The notes under the pieces are model-generated. The model was not told the origin of the DNA, made no database searches, and saw only the letters and a program-made list of their open reading frames with translations. Made by a program: the position numbers and the translations under genes. This document shows, piece after piece, positions 42,601 through 55,869 of a DNA stretch of 64,000 nt (position 1 is its first letter; each line of letters opens with the position of its first letter). The stretch is from Rotaria sp. Silwood1 (taxonomy: Eukaryota; Rotifera; Eurotatoria; Philodinida; Philodinidae): positions 3,601,822 through 3,665,821 of the forward strand of contig CAJNOP010000010.1 in the NCBI GenBank assembly GCA_905250075.1, written 5' to 3'.

Positions 42601-45090
42601 TATTTCGACAGAAGAAAAATATATGAGAAATGAGTGGCACTAGTTTTTATGGAAATCATAGAAAGCCAAAAAAATGAAGCGCTAGACGATTAAAAGCATC
42701 ACTTTCGTCATGTAATGTTATACCCTCGAGCTAATACGCAGTCGAAAAGAAATAATGCGGAAATTTTTTTTTTTTAATAATTCGTTGTAAAGATATTTTT
42801 TTTACATTATTTACTGATTTTATTTGTACATGCATAATTTATATAATTAGTAATAACACAATAATTGTATTCTCAAAGTTGATATTCAATCAAAATAGAT
42901 ATTGAATGATTTCTCACATGAAAAAGGTAATAGAGTTATTTAGACTTTTCTAGTTGATGAACATAATCAAGATCGAATTTATCTATTCCATCAATAACTG
43001 AAATGATTTAACTGAAAAAAAAACAATTACTACGTATTAAATCTTGCAACCAGAATAGTAAACATATAACAACTTTGAAATAATTATTTTGACATAATGT
43101 TTATCTTAATATATTATTCACAATATTGATAATGACTCTCCCCAATAAGAGTTGGCAGCTATGATACTTATCGATCAAAAGTAACATATCAGTAAGGACA
43201 ATGTCTATACAGCCAATAGGTGATTCAAATTGCATATAAACTCATTACTTATCTAACTAGTCTATTAGATAAAGCTTAACTTTTTTTCCGTTGTCCTATT
43301 ATTTCAAATACGTCTAATAAGAAATCATCAGTGGAAAATCATCTCTGACATATTAATTATATGTGATTGTTCTCTAATCATGAGTACATCAGATAGTACA
43401 GATATGGCTTCGTTCAAATGAGCTTTAGTTCCAATCTCAAATGATAGTTTCTCATTGTTTTAACATCATTCTCAATGAGGTTGACGTTTTTTTTTGTACA
43501 ATTCAACAGTGTAGTTACAGAAGACGTTGTTAATCATAACTCAGTACTTTTACCAATGAAGAAATTGAAAGGAAAAGGTACAACTTAAGTCAAATTCAAG
43601 TACTTGTTAAACTTCTCGTGTGTATTTTCATTTTATGACTTAATCATGTAATAAATGTCTATATAAAGATTACGCTCTTTTTTTCTTGCAATCTTCACCT
43701 TAAGTATGTGTACCGGTTGGGTATTAAAAATGGTCAGGATGATTAGAAAACTATTTATATTATTCATCATACTACATAATAAAAAAACTAAAATATTGCA
43801 TAGATTTTGTTGAAAATTTTCAGAAAACACGTAACGCATTGTGGACAACTATAAGTCTCATGTTCCTTACTTTTTTCGTATTTCAAGAACACGAAACAAA
43901 AGAGAAAGTTAAGAATTGAATCACGACAAAGCTTTATTAACGAATGAATATTCATGTTGTAGATCTATGCTATTATTTTTCTTTTAGACATGATGCTCTT
44001 GGTACTTGCTTTCTATAAATCAAATAAATCGTTTAATTATTTTTTAAATATAATATTAATAAAAGAAAACAAAAGCTTAAAAGATAATTAAATCCAGGTA
44101 TTAAAAAAGTCCTTAAGATATTTCATCATTCATTTAAATTGAATCAATATTTTCAATAATCAAATTTCAATTATACGGAAACACAATGAAGTCACGTGAA
44201 GGTTATAGACTCATATTTTTCCATTTGCAATATTCTTCCTATTCGATAAATACAAAATCAATATTACTACTCCTTTCATTTGAACAGAATCATACGTGTG
44301 AAAGAAATGCAAAGCTTTGTACAAAATTAAGCATGATGAAATATGTGTCAACATACACTAGCCAACATCGTATTAAATATTCTCATTAAAAAACTTACTT
44401 ATTCGCATGATCAATTACGTCAGATACGTATATATTTGGCACTCAGACGGTTACACATGATTAAAAAATTACAACGCCATCACATTTCAAAAAAAAAATA
44501 TGCATATAAAAGAAAAGTATTCGTTATTGTGTAGTATAACTAAGCGCCAGCTGGATATTGTTTACTTTGTTCAAGATAATGATAGCTAATGATCGACATC
44601 TAGCGCTCTCTATTAATAGTTATGTATGGATTGCCTTACTATTCGACCAGTCTATCAAGAATTAACATGGTCGTTGTTGGTTATTATATGCATGCATGCG
44701 CGAAAAACTCTCTCTCTTCAAAGAAAGAGAATTTTGCTCTTCACCGTTCGCCAACCAGCGCTTATTGCTGCTCCTGATTTTTTTTCTTCTTTTCTTCTGT
44801 CTCTTTTTACTTTGTTTCTTCACTTTGGTAACAGAGCAGAATGTATACCGGAGTTCGTTCGTTTGTCTGTCTCCTCTTTTGCGTCTCTCTGTCCCTTTAG
44901 TTGACATTTGACATCTGCTGTATACGTATATATATATATATATGCATTTACTTACTTTCGAGCACAAAAAAAAGTGGGTCACACTATACAATTGAAGGAC
45001 AATGACGCAGTATATAATCTTTCACTTTATTTTTTTTTTACTTCAATATTTTCAGATTTTATTTCCAATGAACTAAAATTGGAATCACAA
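39662..45090. other. Gene-poor intergenic region upstream of the SH3 adaptor
   Basis: About 5.4 kb of AT-rich DNA. Frames such as 40308-40625, 42141-42323, 43633-43848, 44186-44389 and 44343-44534 lack family resemblance. From about 44560 the composition changes, with pyrimidine-rich tracts (44750-44900) and a TA run (about 44927-44943). This is probably the promoter and 5' UTR of the SH3 gene. Confidence 0.45.
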
Positions 45091-48017
45091 ATGAGAAGTG
45101 AGAATTAATTTTTTTTTGTAAAATTATTTCAATTAAAATATTAAATATTATTTTATTTATAATAGTGGGCACTTATATTGTTGAATATGATTATATTGCA
45201 AAATCATCAGATGAATTAACAATACGAAAAGGTGATATTATAACTGATGCTGTACCAGCTGAAGATGGATGGCTTAAAGGAGAATGTCGTGGAACATTTG
45301 GGTTTGTTTAAATAGTTCTTTTTTTTTCTAAATTTAATTTTTAACTGAAATATTTTTTTTTAGTCATTTTCCAGAAAATTTTGTCACTGTAAGTTGAATT
45401 TAGAATTTTATTCTAATTGAATTTTTTTTTCTCTTCTAAAAGCCATTGACAAAAGAAAAAGCTAAAAATCGAACATTTGCAAATGAACTTGGATCACGAT
45501 TACAATCAGCAGTTAACACCAATAAAAGTGGTACATTACGAAAACGACCTACAAATGATGATACTCGTGAGTTGAATTTTAATATATATTAAATAATTCG
45601 AAAATTAAATATCGATATTTTCTTTTTATACCTTAAAAAAGATATGTACGTATTCGTCGCTCTATTACTAAAGAAAGAAAGCATTCATTTGGTCAAAAAA
45701 AATTTTTTTTTTTTTTCTTCATGCTCAATGCTTTATTTTCTTTTTTTCGTTCTTTATGATTTCGTCTCTTTGACTTCAAATGTTTATATTTTTATTTCTT
45801 TTTTAGTCTTTCAATCGAATAGTTTACCAAATGGAACATTATTTCAAGTTAAAGTTGCTTATGCTTACATACCTGTACATGATGATGAATTAACAATTAA
45901 TCCAAATGATATTATTAATGTAACACGTTTGGTATGATTTGTGTTTTCTTTTGCTTAGCAAAAAAAAACAAGATCAAGATTTTTCTAGGTTGAAGAAGGT
46001 TGGTATGAAGGTGTTCTTAATGGTAAACTTGGTTTATTTCCGTCAAATTATGTTACACGTATAACTGATGAAACAAGTAAGATAGACTTAAATTGATTTA
46101 ATATTTAAATAAAAAACAAAGTACTCAATAGGCAATAAAAAAGATCCACCAGTTAAACGTAAACCAGTAAATGGTCTTAATGCATTGGTCAATAAAGAAG
46201 TATGTTTTGATGAATTTCTTTATTCAAATCTTTATTATAATATTAATTAGATTAATAAAGCAGTTTCAACTACATCAGTAGAAACACCATCATCATCACA
46301 ACAAAAAACTCCAGCTACTCCTCCATTATTAACAACAAAAAAACCATCACCAATAAAAGCACGTGTTTTATATGATTATAAAAAAGCCGCTGATGATGAA
46401 TTAACACTTACAGTTAATGATATTGTTACTGTACTTGATAAAAATCTTGAAGATGAAGGATGGTGGAAAGGTGAACTTAACGGTCGGATTGGCGTTTTCC
46501 CAGGTATATTTTGTTGTTGTTTTTTTTTATGATTGATTATTTTCATAATTTTTGTTGTTGATTAGATAATTATGTTGAAGAAATTCCGGCAACAACAACA
46601 CCATCAATAGTTTGTTCATTATTTAAGATTAATAAAACATGCAATGAAGATTATGTTTTTTTTTTGATGTTTATAGAATTCGAAACATCGACCAAATACA
46701 CCTGATGCAGGAACAAAAAATCTTTCTCAAACACTACCAAAAACAAAAACAACGAATGGAGGTAATGAAGTTCATAGTTTAAATCTATTAACATAAGAGT
46801 TTATTTTCTAGATTTATCTCATGGTTTTTCTAATGATTCACATCATGCAAAGTCAACTTCAATTAGTGATGAAGAAGGTAAATAGAATAATAATGAAATA
46901 TCTGTTCATTGAAACATATTATTTTATTAAGGACATGCATCACGCAATCATTATGCAGAAATAAATAATCTTGATGCTATTGGTACAACAGAAAAATTAA
47001 GCAGTTTTAATAAAGCAAGAGCCGCATCATCAAAACGACCACCATCATCGACAATAAGAAAAATGGTTTGTTTTATTCGAATGGATCTTTTTTTTTTGTA
47101 TTTTAATAATCATTGAGTTTTCTTCTGTTTTGATAAATAGGAAAATGGTTTGAGTAAAACAACAGGTTCAATTGATGAAACAAATCATAATAATCGTCCA
47201 CAAGTTACTGAATCAAAGGTTAGCTTTTTATTATAATAACATGATTAGTGCTTAAGGTTATTGACCGAAAAGTTTCAAAATGAAAACATCATTTTCATTT
47301 TAAAAATCTACCCTCCGAGGAATCATCAAAATTTTCAATAAACATTCTTTTTTCTTTGTCCTTGAAAATGTGATGAATCAATTTGACCCAATTGATTCTA
47401 TTTCCAATTAGTTATAATTATATCGCTGTATAGTTTAATCAACGAACATTTACTTTTTAGTCTAATACAAAAATTTGACATATAGCTAATTAAAAGTTAA
47501 GATGTTTTACTTTTGTTGAGATGATTGTCTATTATCATGTTCTTTAGAATGAACGCAAAGTTCATACTCCATCACCTCCATCATCACAACGAGGTAAGAT
47601 AATTTAAAGAGTTTTTTTTTTTCACTATGAAATATAATTAAATTCTTTTCAGAACCAGGACAATTAGAGTCTCCACGTTATACAAATCGACCATCATCTC
47701 TTCATTCTACATTAGTAAATACTAATCAACAAGGAACGTCTTCACTTAATAGTACAACAGAATTAGCTCAAACAGCTACAAATTCTTCATATGTTAATTC
47801 AAATATGTTAAACAATAATAGTACAATCACCATTGAACAATTACAAAAAGATTTATTAAAAATGAAAGTTTTAATGGATGATATGAAAATAAAATTTGCC
47901 GATCAAATTCGTGATCTTGTTGGTGAATTAGATGAAGAAAAGAAAGCACGTGCAACGTTACAAATTGAACTTGAACGTCTTCAAAAACAAATACAAAAAT
48001 CTTCAATTGTCAATTAG
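45091..48017 (+). CDS. SH3KBP1: CIN85/CD2AP-family adaptor with three SH3 domains
   Basis: Fifteen exons in phase give 547 aa: 45091-45097, 45166-45301, 45364-45388, 45443-45566, 45807-45931, 45989-46076, 46132-46199, 46251-46503, 46566-46609, 46677-46761, 46812-46877, 46932-47065, 47141-47218, 47548-47593 and 47653-48017. SH3-A (about 4-56) reads [20 protein letters not shown]...[14 protein letters not shown]3-B (about 109-165) reads [15 protein letters not shown]...[11 protein letters not shown]3-C (about 228-285) reads [18 protein letters not shown]...GVFPDNYVEEI. A Ser/Pro/Thr-rich linker and a C-terminal coiled coil (about 481-545, [13 protein letters not shown]...[10 protein letters not shown]) complete the family layout. 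These adaptors couple receptors and Cbl to endocytosis and capping protein/actin. The 7-bp first exon (ATGAGAA) is inferred from phase. One intron (47219-47547) is 329 bp; the others are short. It is the single rotifer form of the vertebrate SH3KBP1/CD2AP pair; which is closer cannot be decided by eye. Confidence 0.93.
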
Positions 48018-48489
48018 ACAAAAAAAAAATCGATCAAAACAATAAAAACAAAAAATGTGAATAAATTTCGTCTTCCTTTTCTGAAACGTCTCGAAGAGAA
48101 TTTTTTGTTTTCATATATTGTCCTATCAGATATCTGTTGTCTTCTTTTTCTTTTGTCCTACCTTTCTTAAACGATTGACTGATATAAACATTTTTTGTTC
48201 ATTTATAAGAATTTATCATATCAGACTGTAGTTTTTAACATTCCTCTCTATTAAATTTTTGTTTGTAAAAAGAACCATGTTTCTTTTCTTCTTTCGTTTT
48301 GTTTTTGCGAACAGTTTTTATGTTCATCTAGTTGAGTATGGCTGTTTGCTTAGATGCATATGTTTGTTTTTCTTAGACAGCACCTCTATCCTTTGCTTTA
48401 AATGCATGAATTATACGAAAAAAAAAAGAAACATTCGAAAAAAAATATATTACCAAAGCTAGATTTGTAATGCTGTTGTTGTTGTTGGT

Positions 48490-50850
48490 TTATTTCTACA
48501 CACTTCTCTTATGTATATGAGTATTTTTGTAAAAAAATTGTTTGTTGGTTTTCTTTTTCTTTTTCTTTTTTTTCCTAATCATCTAGATTAAACGTAACAT
48601 ACTTGATTAATTATCATGTTATAGAATACGAAAAGAATTATTAAAGTTTTGATTTTTCATTTCAATGAGTTTAAAAATAATATACATATATAAAAAAAAT
48701 TTGCCAACGTTTTTCATTTATACTTATTGATAGGATCATTTTTATATTAGTTGTCCTTGTTGATTACTTAATCAATTAGTTCTGACTTTTTTTTATCATT
48801 TGGAAGTCATATTTAACATTATTTTTAAATGTCACGATAATGTTTGTTTATATTCTCGGCTATAATTCAATTTTATAGAGCGATTTATTCGATTATTAGT
48901 TAGATCTTTGTTTAGAACTATCGATTTTCTTGACATTATCAGATTCTTTCAATCCATAATATTCTTCTTTTAACATGTTCTACTTATTGTAGTTTCTATT
49001 CTGTTATTCAAACGGAAACTTTAGTATGGTTTATTAAATTTATTCCTGAATAAGAGTGCTTGCTTGCCTGGAGAATTTTCTTAGTTGTTTAACAAAAAAA
49101 AATAGCATTCTATGACTCGATTCTTTTGTATAGATTTATTTCACTTGCTTCAGATGATAAATAAATAGTTAGTATTCCTCTAAATAATATCTCATTGATT
49201 CAAGTATATTTCTTTTGTTTTCTTTCATCTGATGGAAGCATATAAAGTACATTTTTTTTTCTAATGTTGTTTTTTTATAAAAAAAAAAAAACGAATGAAA
49301 ATGTATATATCATGTTTCATATCGCCTAGGTGACGTATTTGCAAGGTGTTGTTAACATCAACATATATGTTTACCATGAAAATTTAACAAAAATATACTG
49401 ATTATCAAAATAGAAGTATTCTGCTCGATTTATGTTGTTCATACAACACAAAACTAAAAAACATAGAAGATAATTCATTTACAAAAAAATTTACCGAATA
49501 AAATTGAAATGATTTTGTTATGAAGGTTCGTAGGATTTGCTATGACAATGACTACGATTAAGTCCATTTAAAAAATTTCTCCCTATTGAGACAAGAATCA
49601 TATGTATTCTATAAAAAACATATATGTACTTGCCATATTGTTTTTGTAATCTCGAGTACGGTATTGTATACTATAATCTTAAACTAAAATTTTCTATTAA
49701 TGGAACCAGTCATAGAAAAATCAATTAATGTCATTTGTGAGTCTATTTATAGAATAGTTTAAAAGGTAAGTTGTTATACGCTTATATTATTGTAAATATT
49801 TTTTAATATCACTGTTAATTATCCTCTTATTGTTTTTTTTTAAATTTTTATTGTTTGATTTCTTATACTCGTGTATTATCCAATATGCATCATGTCATTC
49901 GATCTGTACATTAACAATGAAAAAATTCAAAAATTAATTAGCAGTAGTTTCACGATAAAAATTTTATATAATAGGTATTATAGAGTACTATTCGAATAGA
50001 AAACACAATAGAAATCTTCATGAAATCAATGCGTTACAATGGAAAAATATTATCCGGAAGATAAATTATTCAGTTCAATACACTCTGTTAAACATTCTTG
50101 CGTTAACACTTGAATAATTATTATATGGATTTGAATGTACCTGCGCAAGCATTATTGGTTCTTTTTTACTAGGCATGCACCAAATCCTGTTTTTAAGTGA
50201 TAAAGATGACTCATTTTCGATGTCAAGAACCGTCAGTTCCTGTCAAATCTTCGGGTGCTCTCAGCTCAACTTTTATTGCTCTATCTGATGCTAGTTACAG
50301 ATACGTCAAATTCTACTATAAACTGTGCAGGATTTGATCAAAAAACGTGAATTTTCGGTCAAATCCTGCATATTGTTCAGTCGGATTTGACATATCTGTA
50401 ACTAGCATCAGACAGAGCAATAAAAGTTGAGTAGAGAGCACCCGAAGATTTGACAGGAATTGATGATTCTTGACATCGTAAATGAGTCATCTTTATCACC
50501 GAAAAACAGGATTTGGTCCATGCCTATTTTTTACAAAAAGAACTTGCATCATTAAGATTCACTAGAAGAAAACTTTCGATATTCAAAAAACCAATATTAA
50601 ATAATCATCAATTGAAAATTCTTCTTACAAGAGTTTTTGATCATTTTTTGCATTTATTAGAATAAAATAAAAACAAATGGAATGCAAATAAACATACATT
50701 TTTGTAGCAGTTAAGTGTTTTTGACATGTCACATTGAATTATACATTATGTATGTGTAGTGTTTGATTGACTTATAAGACAAGAAGAACAAAACATAAAA
50801 ATATATGCTTATGTTTAGTCGAAAACAATATTTTGAAAAACTTATACTTA
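48490..50850 (+). repeat. Segmental duplicate copy A (3' flank of SH3KBP1)
   Basis: Aligns co-linearly with 55870-57945. The best stretch, from about 48590 (CGTAACATACTTGATTAATT) to 48680, differs from 55955-56045 at only about five positions; other parts are more diverged. Shared landmarks continue to about 50850 (CATACATTTTTGTAGCAGTT, then TTTAGTCGAAAACAATATTTTGAAAA-like sequence). The copy begins about 470 bp after the adaptor stop codon, so it contains its 3' UTR end or flank. It is interrupted by the MITE at 50170-50526, absent from copy B. Confidence 0.85.
50170..50526. mobile_element. hAT-type foldback MITE, 357 bp
   Basis: Ends are TAGGCATGCACCAAATCCTG and its near-perfect inverted complement CAGGATTTGGTCCATGCCTA. 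The whole element is close to a palindrome: both halves contain TAACTAGCATCAGA/TCTGATGCTAGTTA and GAGCAATAAAAGTTGA or its complement. It is flanked by a perfect 8-bp target duplication, TTTTTTAC, at 50162-50169 and 50527-50534. An 8-bp duplication and TAGG...CCTA ends are hallmarks of the hAT superfamily. There is no coding capacity, so it must move with a transposase supplied elsewhere. The matching site in the duplicated copy near 57610-57640 is empty. Confidence 0.9.
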
Positions 50851-50904
50851 CGATTAATTAAAGATTCAGAGAGTATTAAATAAAAATAAAAATAGATATT
50901 TTTC

Positions 50905-51835
50905 TTTTAAGTTCATTAAATATTCAAAAGAATTGCTACAAATATTTATACAAAGTTCGATCCTTTCTAAAGATTTGTCAAATTTTATTTTAACCTCTTC
51001 TACTGAAATAATTTAAAATATCTTGGAAATTGCATGATCTGATAAATTTTCATTTGTTCGATCAATTAGAATTTCGCTTGATATAATCATTTAACCAAAT
51101 ATCACATAGTGCAAGGTCTGATGAAAATGGTGAATGTTGCATTAAATTAACACCTGCTTGTGTTAAATAATTCATAACATCTGGATGAATATGAGGTCAA
51201 ACATTGTCATGAAGTAATTTAATACGTTTTGCACCTGATGACTTTCTTTGTTTCCATTTTTTATTGACAACATGCTTGAGGCAATTTTCAATATAATAGT
51301 TCTAATATATATTCTAGCCTATATCTATAGTATGTATAAGACAGAACCATTTAATTAAAAGAAAATGGAAGAAAAAAAAATTTTGATTAGCCGAATCTGT
51401 CTATGAAAAATTCATGTCTTACTACTTGTAATAATATTACGTAATTGCCATGATCCATCACTAAATTTTTCTACATTCTAACTCGTTCTTGTCTTTGTTC
51501 ATCAGTGATTTGATGAGAGGTATCCAACATGGTGTAACTTGAAAGAGAAGTTTCAACTAAAATATCATCATATGTTGAATGTGGATCATTGTTGATAACA
51601 TGTCTTACTAGTTCAATATTTACCTCTGTCAGATAGGAAGCTGGATGACCGTAATCGAGAGTCATCCTTCATGAAAATTCTTTGCTCATCCTGCAACTAT
51701 TCAATATGATGAAGCGTTAGGTTGGAATGACGTTGTGATTGTTTCATGAATTACTTTTGTATCGATCGAATTTTTTATCCATTTTTCAAAAAACTTATTT
51801 TTTGTTGAAATTGGATTTTATTCGAAAGAATATCA
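50905..51835 (-). mobile_element. mariner transposase relic
   Basis: The minus strand carries most of a mariner-family transposase in order, with several stops and frame changes. The start resembles MDKKF near 51778. The helix-turn-helix part is at 51471-51665 (LTEVNIELVRHVINNDPHST, YDDILVETSLS, then ITDEQRQERVRM). The catalytic part is at about 51060-51250 (AKRIKLLHDNV, then PH, then MQHSPFSSDLALCD, matching the LLHDNARPH...PYSPDLAPCD consensus). The C-terminal SVEEVKIKFDKSLERIELCI reaches about 50910. It is inactive. Terminal inverted repeats were not identified. It inserted between the two copies of the adaptor-flank duplication. Confidence 0.85.
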
Positions 51836-51989
51836 GCACTTATATACTATACAATTATAAACGAGACATTTTACTATTTATTCATACAACAGACTCTTAA
51901 ATATTAACTGATTTATAAAATTATCAACAATATTGCCGAAAGTTTTGGTTAGACCTAGGTAGGTCATTGCCAATAGAGTTTAATGTCAA

Positions 51990-52960
51990 TATTAGTCAGG
52001 CTTCATAGCGGCACTTTCTAAGAATGTAGGAAGTCAAAAGCACTATTTATGTAAGATTTTCTATAACTAAATAGGACATTAATTATCTTGAAGAGATGTT
52101 TATTAGACGTCTAATGAATCCTGCAAGAAGAGTAGAAATTGTAGGTTATTTGTTTCCTGCATGTTATCTGATGAAATAATTTTAAAAAAAAATCTTTAAA
52201 TTATAGAAAACAATGACACAACAAAGTTTCTTTTGAAGAAACATAAAATTAATTGTTTTCAACTTATTTTCCAATTGTTTTACACATACATATTTACATT
52301 TTTATAAATAAAACCAAATGAGTAAAGATTTAGAATATAAACTAAATGTCTTCTTGTTACTATTTTAGCAATTCACATATATCAAAGCATAATATCAAAA
52401 TAATTACACGTATTAAAAGTTATCAGTGCATTCTCAACAAGATGAAAATTTCAAATACGATGGAACTTTTGTCATAATAAAAGAGGAAATTCATCAACAT
52501 TGTTTAGTTTATGAGTCATCACCTACTTTTCATGCATGTCGATCATCAAAGATGTTAATCGTGATTTATTACAGTAAGTCAGAAAGAAGAGCATAGAACT
52601 GTTATCTTAAACTTAGTCGTATTTGGTACTAATTCTGCAATAGATCTCTATCTCCAGCGTATACTCGTCATGTTTCATTAGGAGAAAGCAGCCATAATAA
52701 AGTATTGACGACAGTTTATAACGGAAGAAAGGCATTACCAAGATATCTTCTATGATCTGTGATGCGTCTTTGCTACGGCGTCTGTCATATCTATGGAGAC
52801 GAGACAAACAAAACAGCCAAGAAACTAGATATGTTGTTTGAACTCTAATGCCTTCAGTAGCAGGACACACAATCAAATTGAATAGCTTTTTATGTAATAT
52901 GGAATTAAATGCAGTATAAAAGGAATATTTACTTTCTTTTAAAAAGCTTTGCTCAAAACA
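51990..52960 (+). repeat. Diverged duplicate, partner of 37225-38220
   Basis: Co-linear, same-orientation similarity to the block downstream of the Gly/Tyr-rich gene, as described there. The open frame at 52613-52876 on the minus strand has no family resemblance and is not preserved in the partner copy, arguing against a gene. Confidence 0.6.
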
Positions 52961-54690
52961 AAAATTTTACTAAATCATAAAAGATTTTGCTTTGACTTCT
53001 GCTGCTTGTCCATTGGAGGATGAGAAGTCAAGTTTTTACTTCTATACTCCGATGGTTCTTGCAAATTGTGTTTGACAAAAACAAAATCAGCTATCTTCGG
53101 CGAATACTTCAGAAAATAAAGTTATTTGGATGAAAATGAAAAGCTAGTAGCAGATGTATGTAAGGTCGTTGCAAAGATGAGCACCATTTGGTTCGGTTCT
53201 AAACTGAATTCATGCAGTTTAGAACAGTATGTTGATATGTAATGCAAGAATAGTGAATAGAAAAGGTCCGCGTTATAAGTAGAAATGAAATTGTTGATCT
53301 TTTTTTTTTTTTCGTTTTTCTTCGCCTAGGGGAAACAGAACGTTAACAAAACAGTTCTTCTTCTCGAGAGAAAAGCATTTAAGTTATGATGAATTTATCA
53401 AGGTCAATCCTTATCAAGATTTCTCTCTTGTTGTGTACAAATATTTTCTTCGAAATTCTGAAATGAAAAATTAAACTATTTTCAGAAGATAACTCTCTTT
53501 GACAATTTGAAAGTCCAATTTACATATACAATATAGTTTTTTTGTAATTTCTAATTTTAATGAAAAAACAGGTGTTAGTGCAGTTCTTCTGGGATTAATA
53601 TGTGAAACACAATATAGGTGACATTGTTAATCATAGGAAGATTGTTTTTTTTCATATATCTTGACACATAACTTGACCCTTCTTTTAATCTTCCAAGACT
53701 ACAATAATGAGATCGTTAATACATTGTACCAACCATTGTTGATATACGGTGTGTGATAGCATCTGGAGAGCATCTATCAAAGTCTGCGGGAGAAGATGTT
53801 CAAATTTCTATCCTATATACTTTAATACTCCTTTTAGATCTTATTTCGCAAGAAATCTTACTTTTTAAATCGAAGAAAAACAGTTTTAATAAAGACTTTA
53901 ACAATTAAAATAAGACAAAACAAAAACCAATTTTATTGTAATATTCCTTTCATTGATTAAAATATCAGTACAACTATTTTTAAAGAGAAGTTTTCATTGT
54001 CAATCAGTTAGCCATTGGGTTCTTCATACAATACAGTGCAATATATCATTTCAATATGTACATTTATCTTATGAGAAAAAGTATTGCATTACATCTTTCG
54101 AAATTTCTATGATTATACATTATTGTTTAAAGTTAAGAATCTACATTCCTTGAACATAAATAATGAATTCAACCAAATAAATGAAAAATATAGTAATGAG
54201 TCTACTAGTGATTACGGAATTGTAATCAATTCTATACTAAATGTATAAATCGAGTTATTGATGTGAATCTATCGAACAGAAAAACAGCAGACAAGATAAA
54301 GGATGTTTTTAAAAATAGGACATGAATAAAAAAACAAACTGTTACAAAAATCGAACCTAAAATGGAACGTGAACAGAGGGTGATCAAGAAAAAACTCTAC
54401 ATCTGGTGTCCACACCGATACAGAGACGTTTACACAGGAGGAATCGCGATGATCAATCCTCAATATCTGTACGAAGAGTTGCACTATTAATTTACAATGT
54501 TTGTATTTGTATCAACACTTCGTTTGTTATAATTAATGTCAAATATATGTATGATGTACATAACCACAAGTATTCTCTTATACTTGATGATTCACATATA
54601 ACAGTATCAACTTAGTACTTATTTGGCAAACATTTAACGAAAATATTGAATAAAAAGCAAAAAAGATATTAGTACATATTTTGCATTGAA
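52961..54690. other. Intergenic stretch within the transposon-rich region
   Basis: About 1.7 kb of AT-rich DNA with no recognised gene, transposon or tandem repeat. Frames at 53953-54153, 54269-54484 and 54406-54615 overlap or look like chance. Confidence 0.45.
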
Positions 54691-54699
54691 TAGAAGATC

Positions 54700-55470
54700 T
54701 GAGAATAGCTTAAATAAAAATGTGTCGCAGAAATCAACAGCAGATAATTTCTATAATTCCAATGACAACAACTAGCTCGAAATCGATAATAACAAAGAAG
54801 TTCCAGCTGCTATTTATTCATTATTTTTTAATCAAGATTCTACCATGATTATTAATGCATCTGTCAAGGATGATTATATTGAATTATATGTGTCAAATCA
54901 ATTAGCTACGAAAGATTTTTCATTGTTAAATCGACTGTTAACAGAACCATAGATTTCAATATCAAATTATATTTTTTCAAAAGTCGAATTAAAAGAAAAA
55001 GTTCGATCAATCTATCAATACTCATGGCCAGCTAAGTCGGAAATGGATCAAGAAGTTTATTGCCTATATTTTGGTTTATTTAGAAAGAAAGGAAGAAACT
55101 AGAGTCTTCGTCAATTTGTTGATAGACCATTAAGATCGTGAAAAGATGCTATTGACTTTTTATTGATTCATAGCAAATGTAAATATCATCAAGGTTCTGT
55201 TATTCCAGCAACCGATGGCATCAATTATTATTTTCATCTAAATTCAGATGTTAAATACTGATGTCGATAGCTACAAATGAGTGTTCATTTTCTGTCATGA
55301 AGTTAATTAAAGCTTATTTGCGCAATAGGAGAAGTGATGAAAGACTCAATCGTTGGTCTACCATCAATATTCATAAGAACATTGTTCAACAATTAGATAT
55401 CGAAGGTATTAGTGATGAATTTGTTAAAACAAAACGTTGCTCAACTTTTACTGATCTGATCAATTAAGTT
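54700..55470 (+). mobile_element. hAT transposase relic, internally deleted
   Basis: Coding remains read left to right on the plus strand. About 54955-55190 resembles the TTF-type zinc finger at the N-terminus of ZMYM/TTF hAT transposases (YQYSWPAKSEMDQEVYCLYF, then SLRQFVDRPLRS, KDAIDFLLIHSKCKYHQ). 55261-55467 is a typical hAT C-terminal dimerisation segment (ATNECSFSVMKLIKAYLRN, RRSDERLNRWSTINIHKN, IVQQLDIEGISDEF). The catalytic centre of about 300 residues that normally separates these parts is missing, and stops interrupt the N-terminal part. It is therefore a deletion derivative without activity. Ends and target duplications were not located. Confidence 0.75.
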
Positions 55471-55869
55471 TCTCTTCAATTATACATATTTTTTTTCGTT
55501 TTTACCTGTATAAAATCATTATGAAATATGAATAATTAATGCTATATCTATCGGACATGAACAAAAGCCTAATCAAAACAAGATGAAACAAACTTCATTA
55601 ATCTTCGTAGCTCAAAAATCCTATGAACGTGTGTGTACGCATACTCATACCCTTTATACACATGTTAGCAAGATACTATCACTTACGTTAGTTTTAACTT
55701 TTTGAATACAAAAAATTTTATCCTTTATTTTTGATCAATCGGAGATTGTATTCATATGGAGTTTTCCCAAAAACATTTAAAAAGAACTTTTTATAAAAAA
55801 AAAAAAGGAGTTTGTTCTTTATTTTCCTATATACTCACAAAGAATAACTACGAAGTCTATTATTGGTTT

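Noticed and set aside
44626-45108. Several overlapping frames on both strands before the SH3 adaptor
   Set aside because: Arise from pyrimidine tracts and a TA run in a probable promoter/5' UTR; only the final ATGAGAA fits the adaptor's phase.
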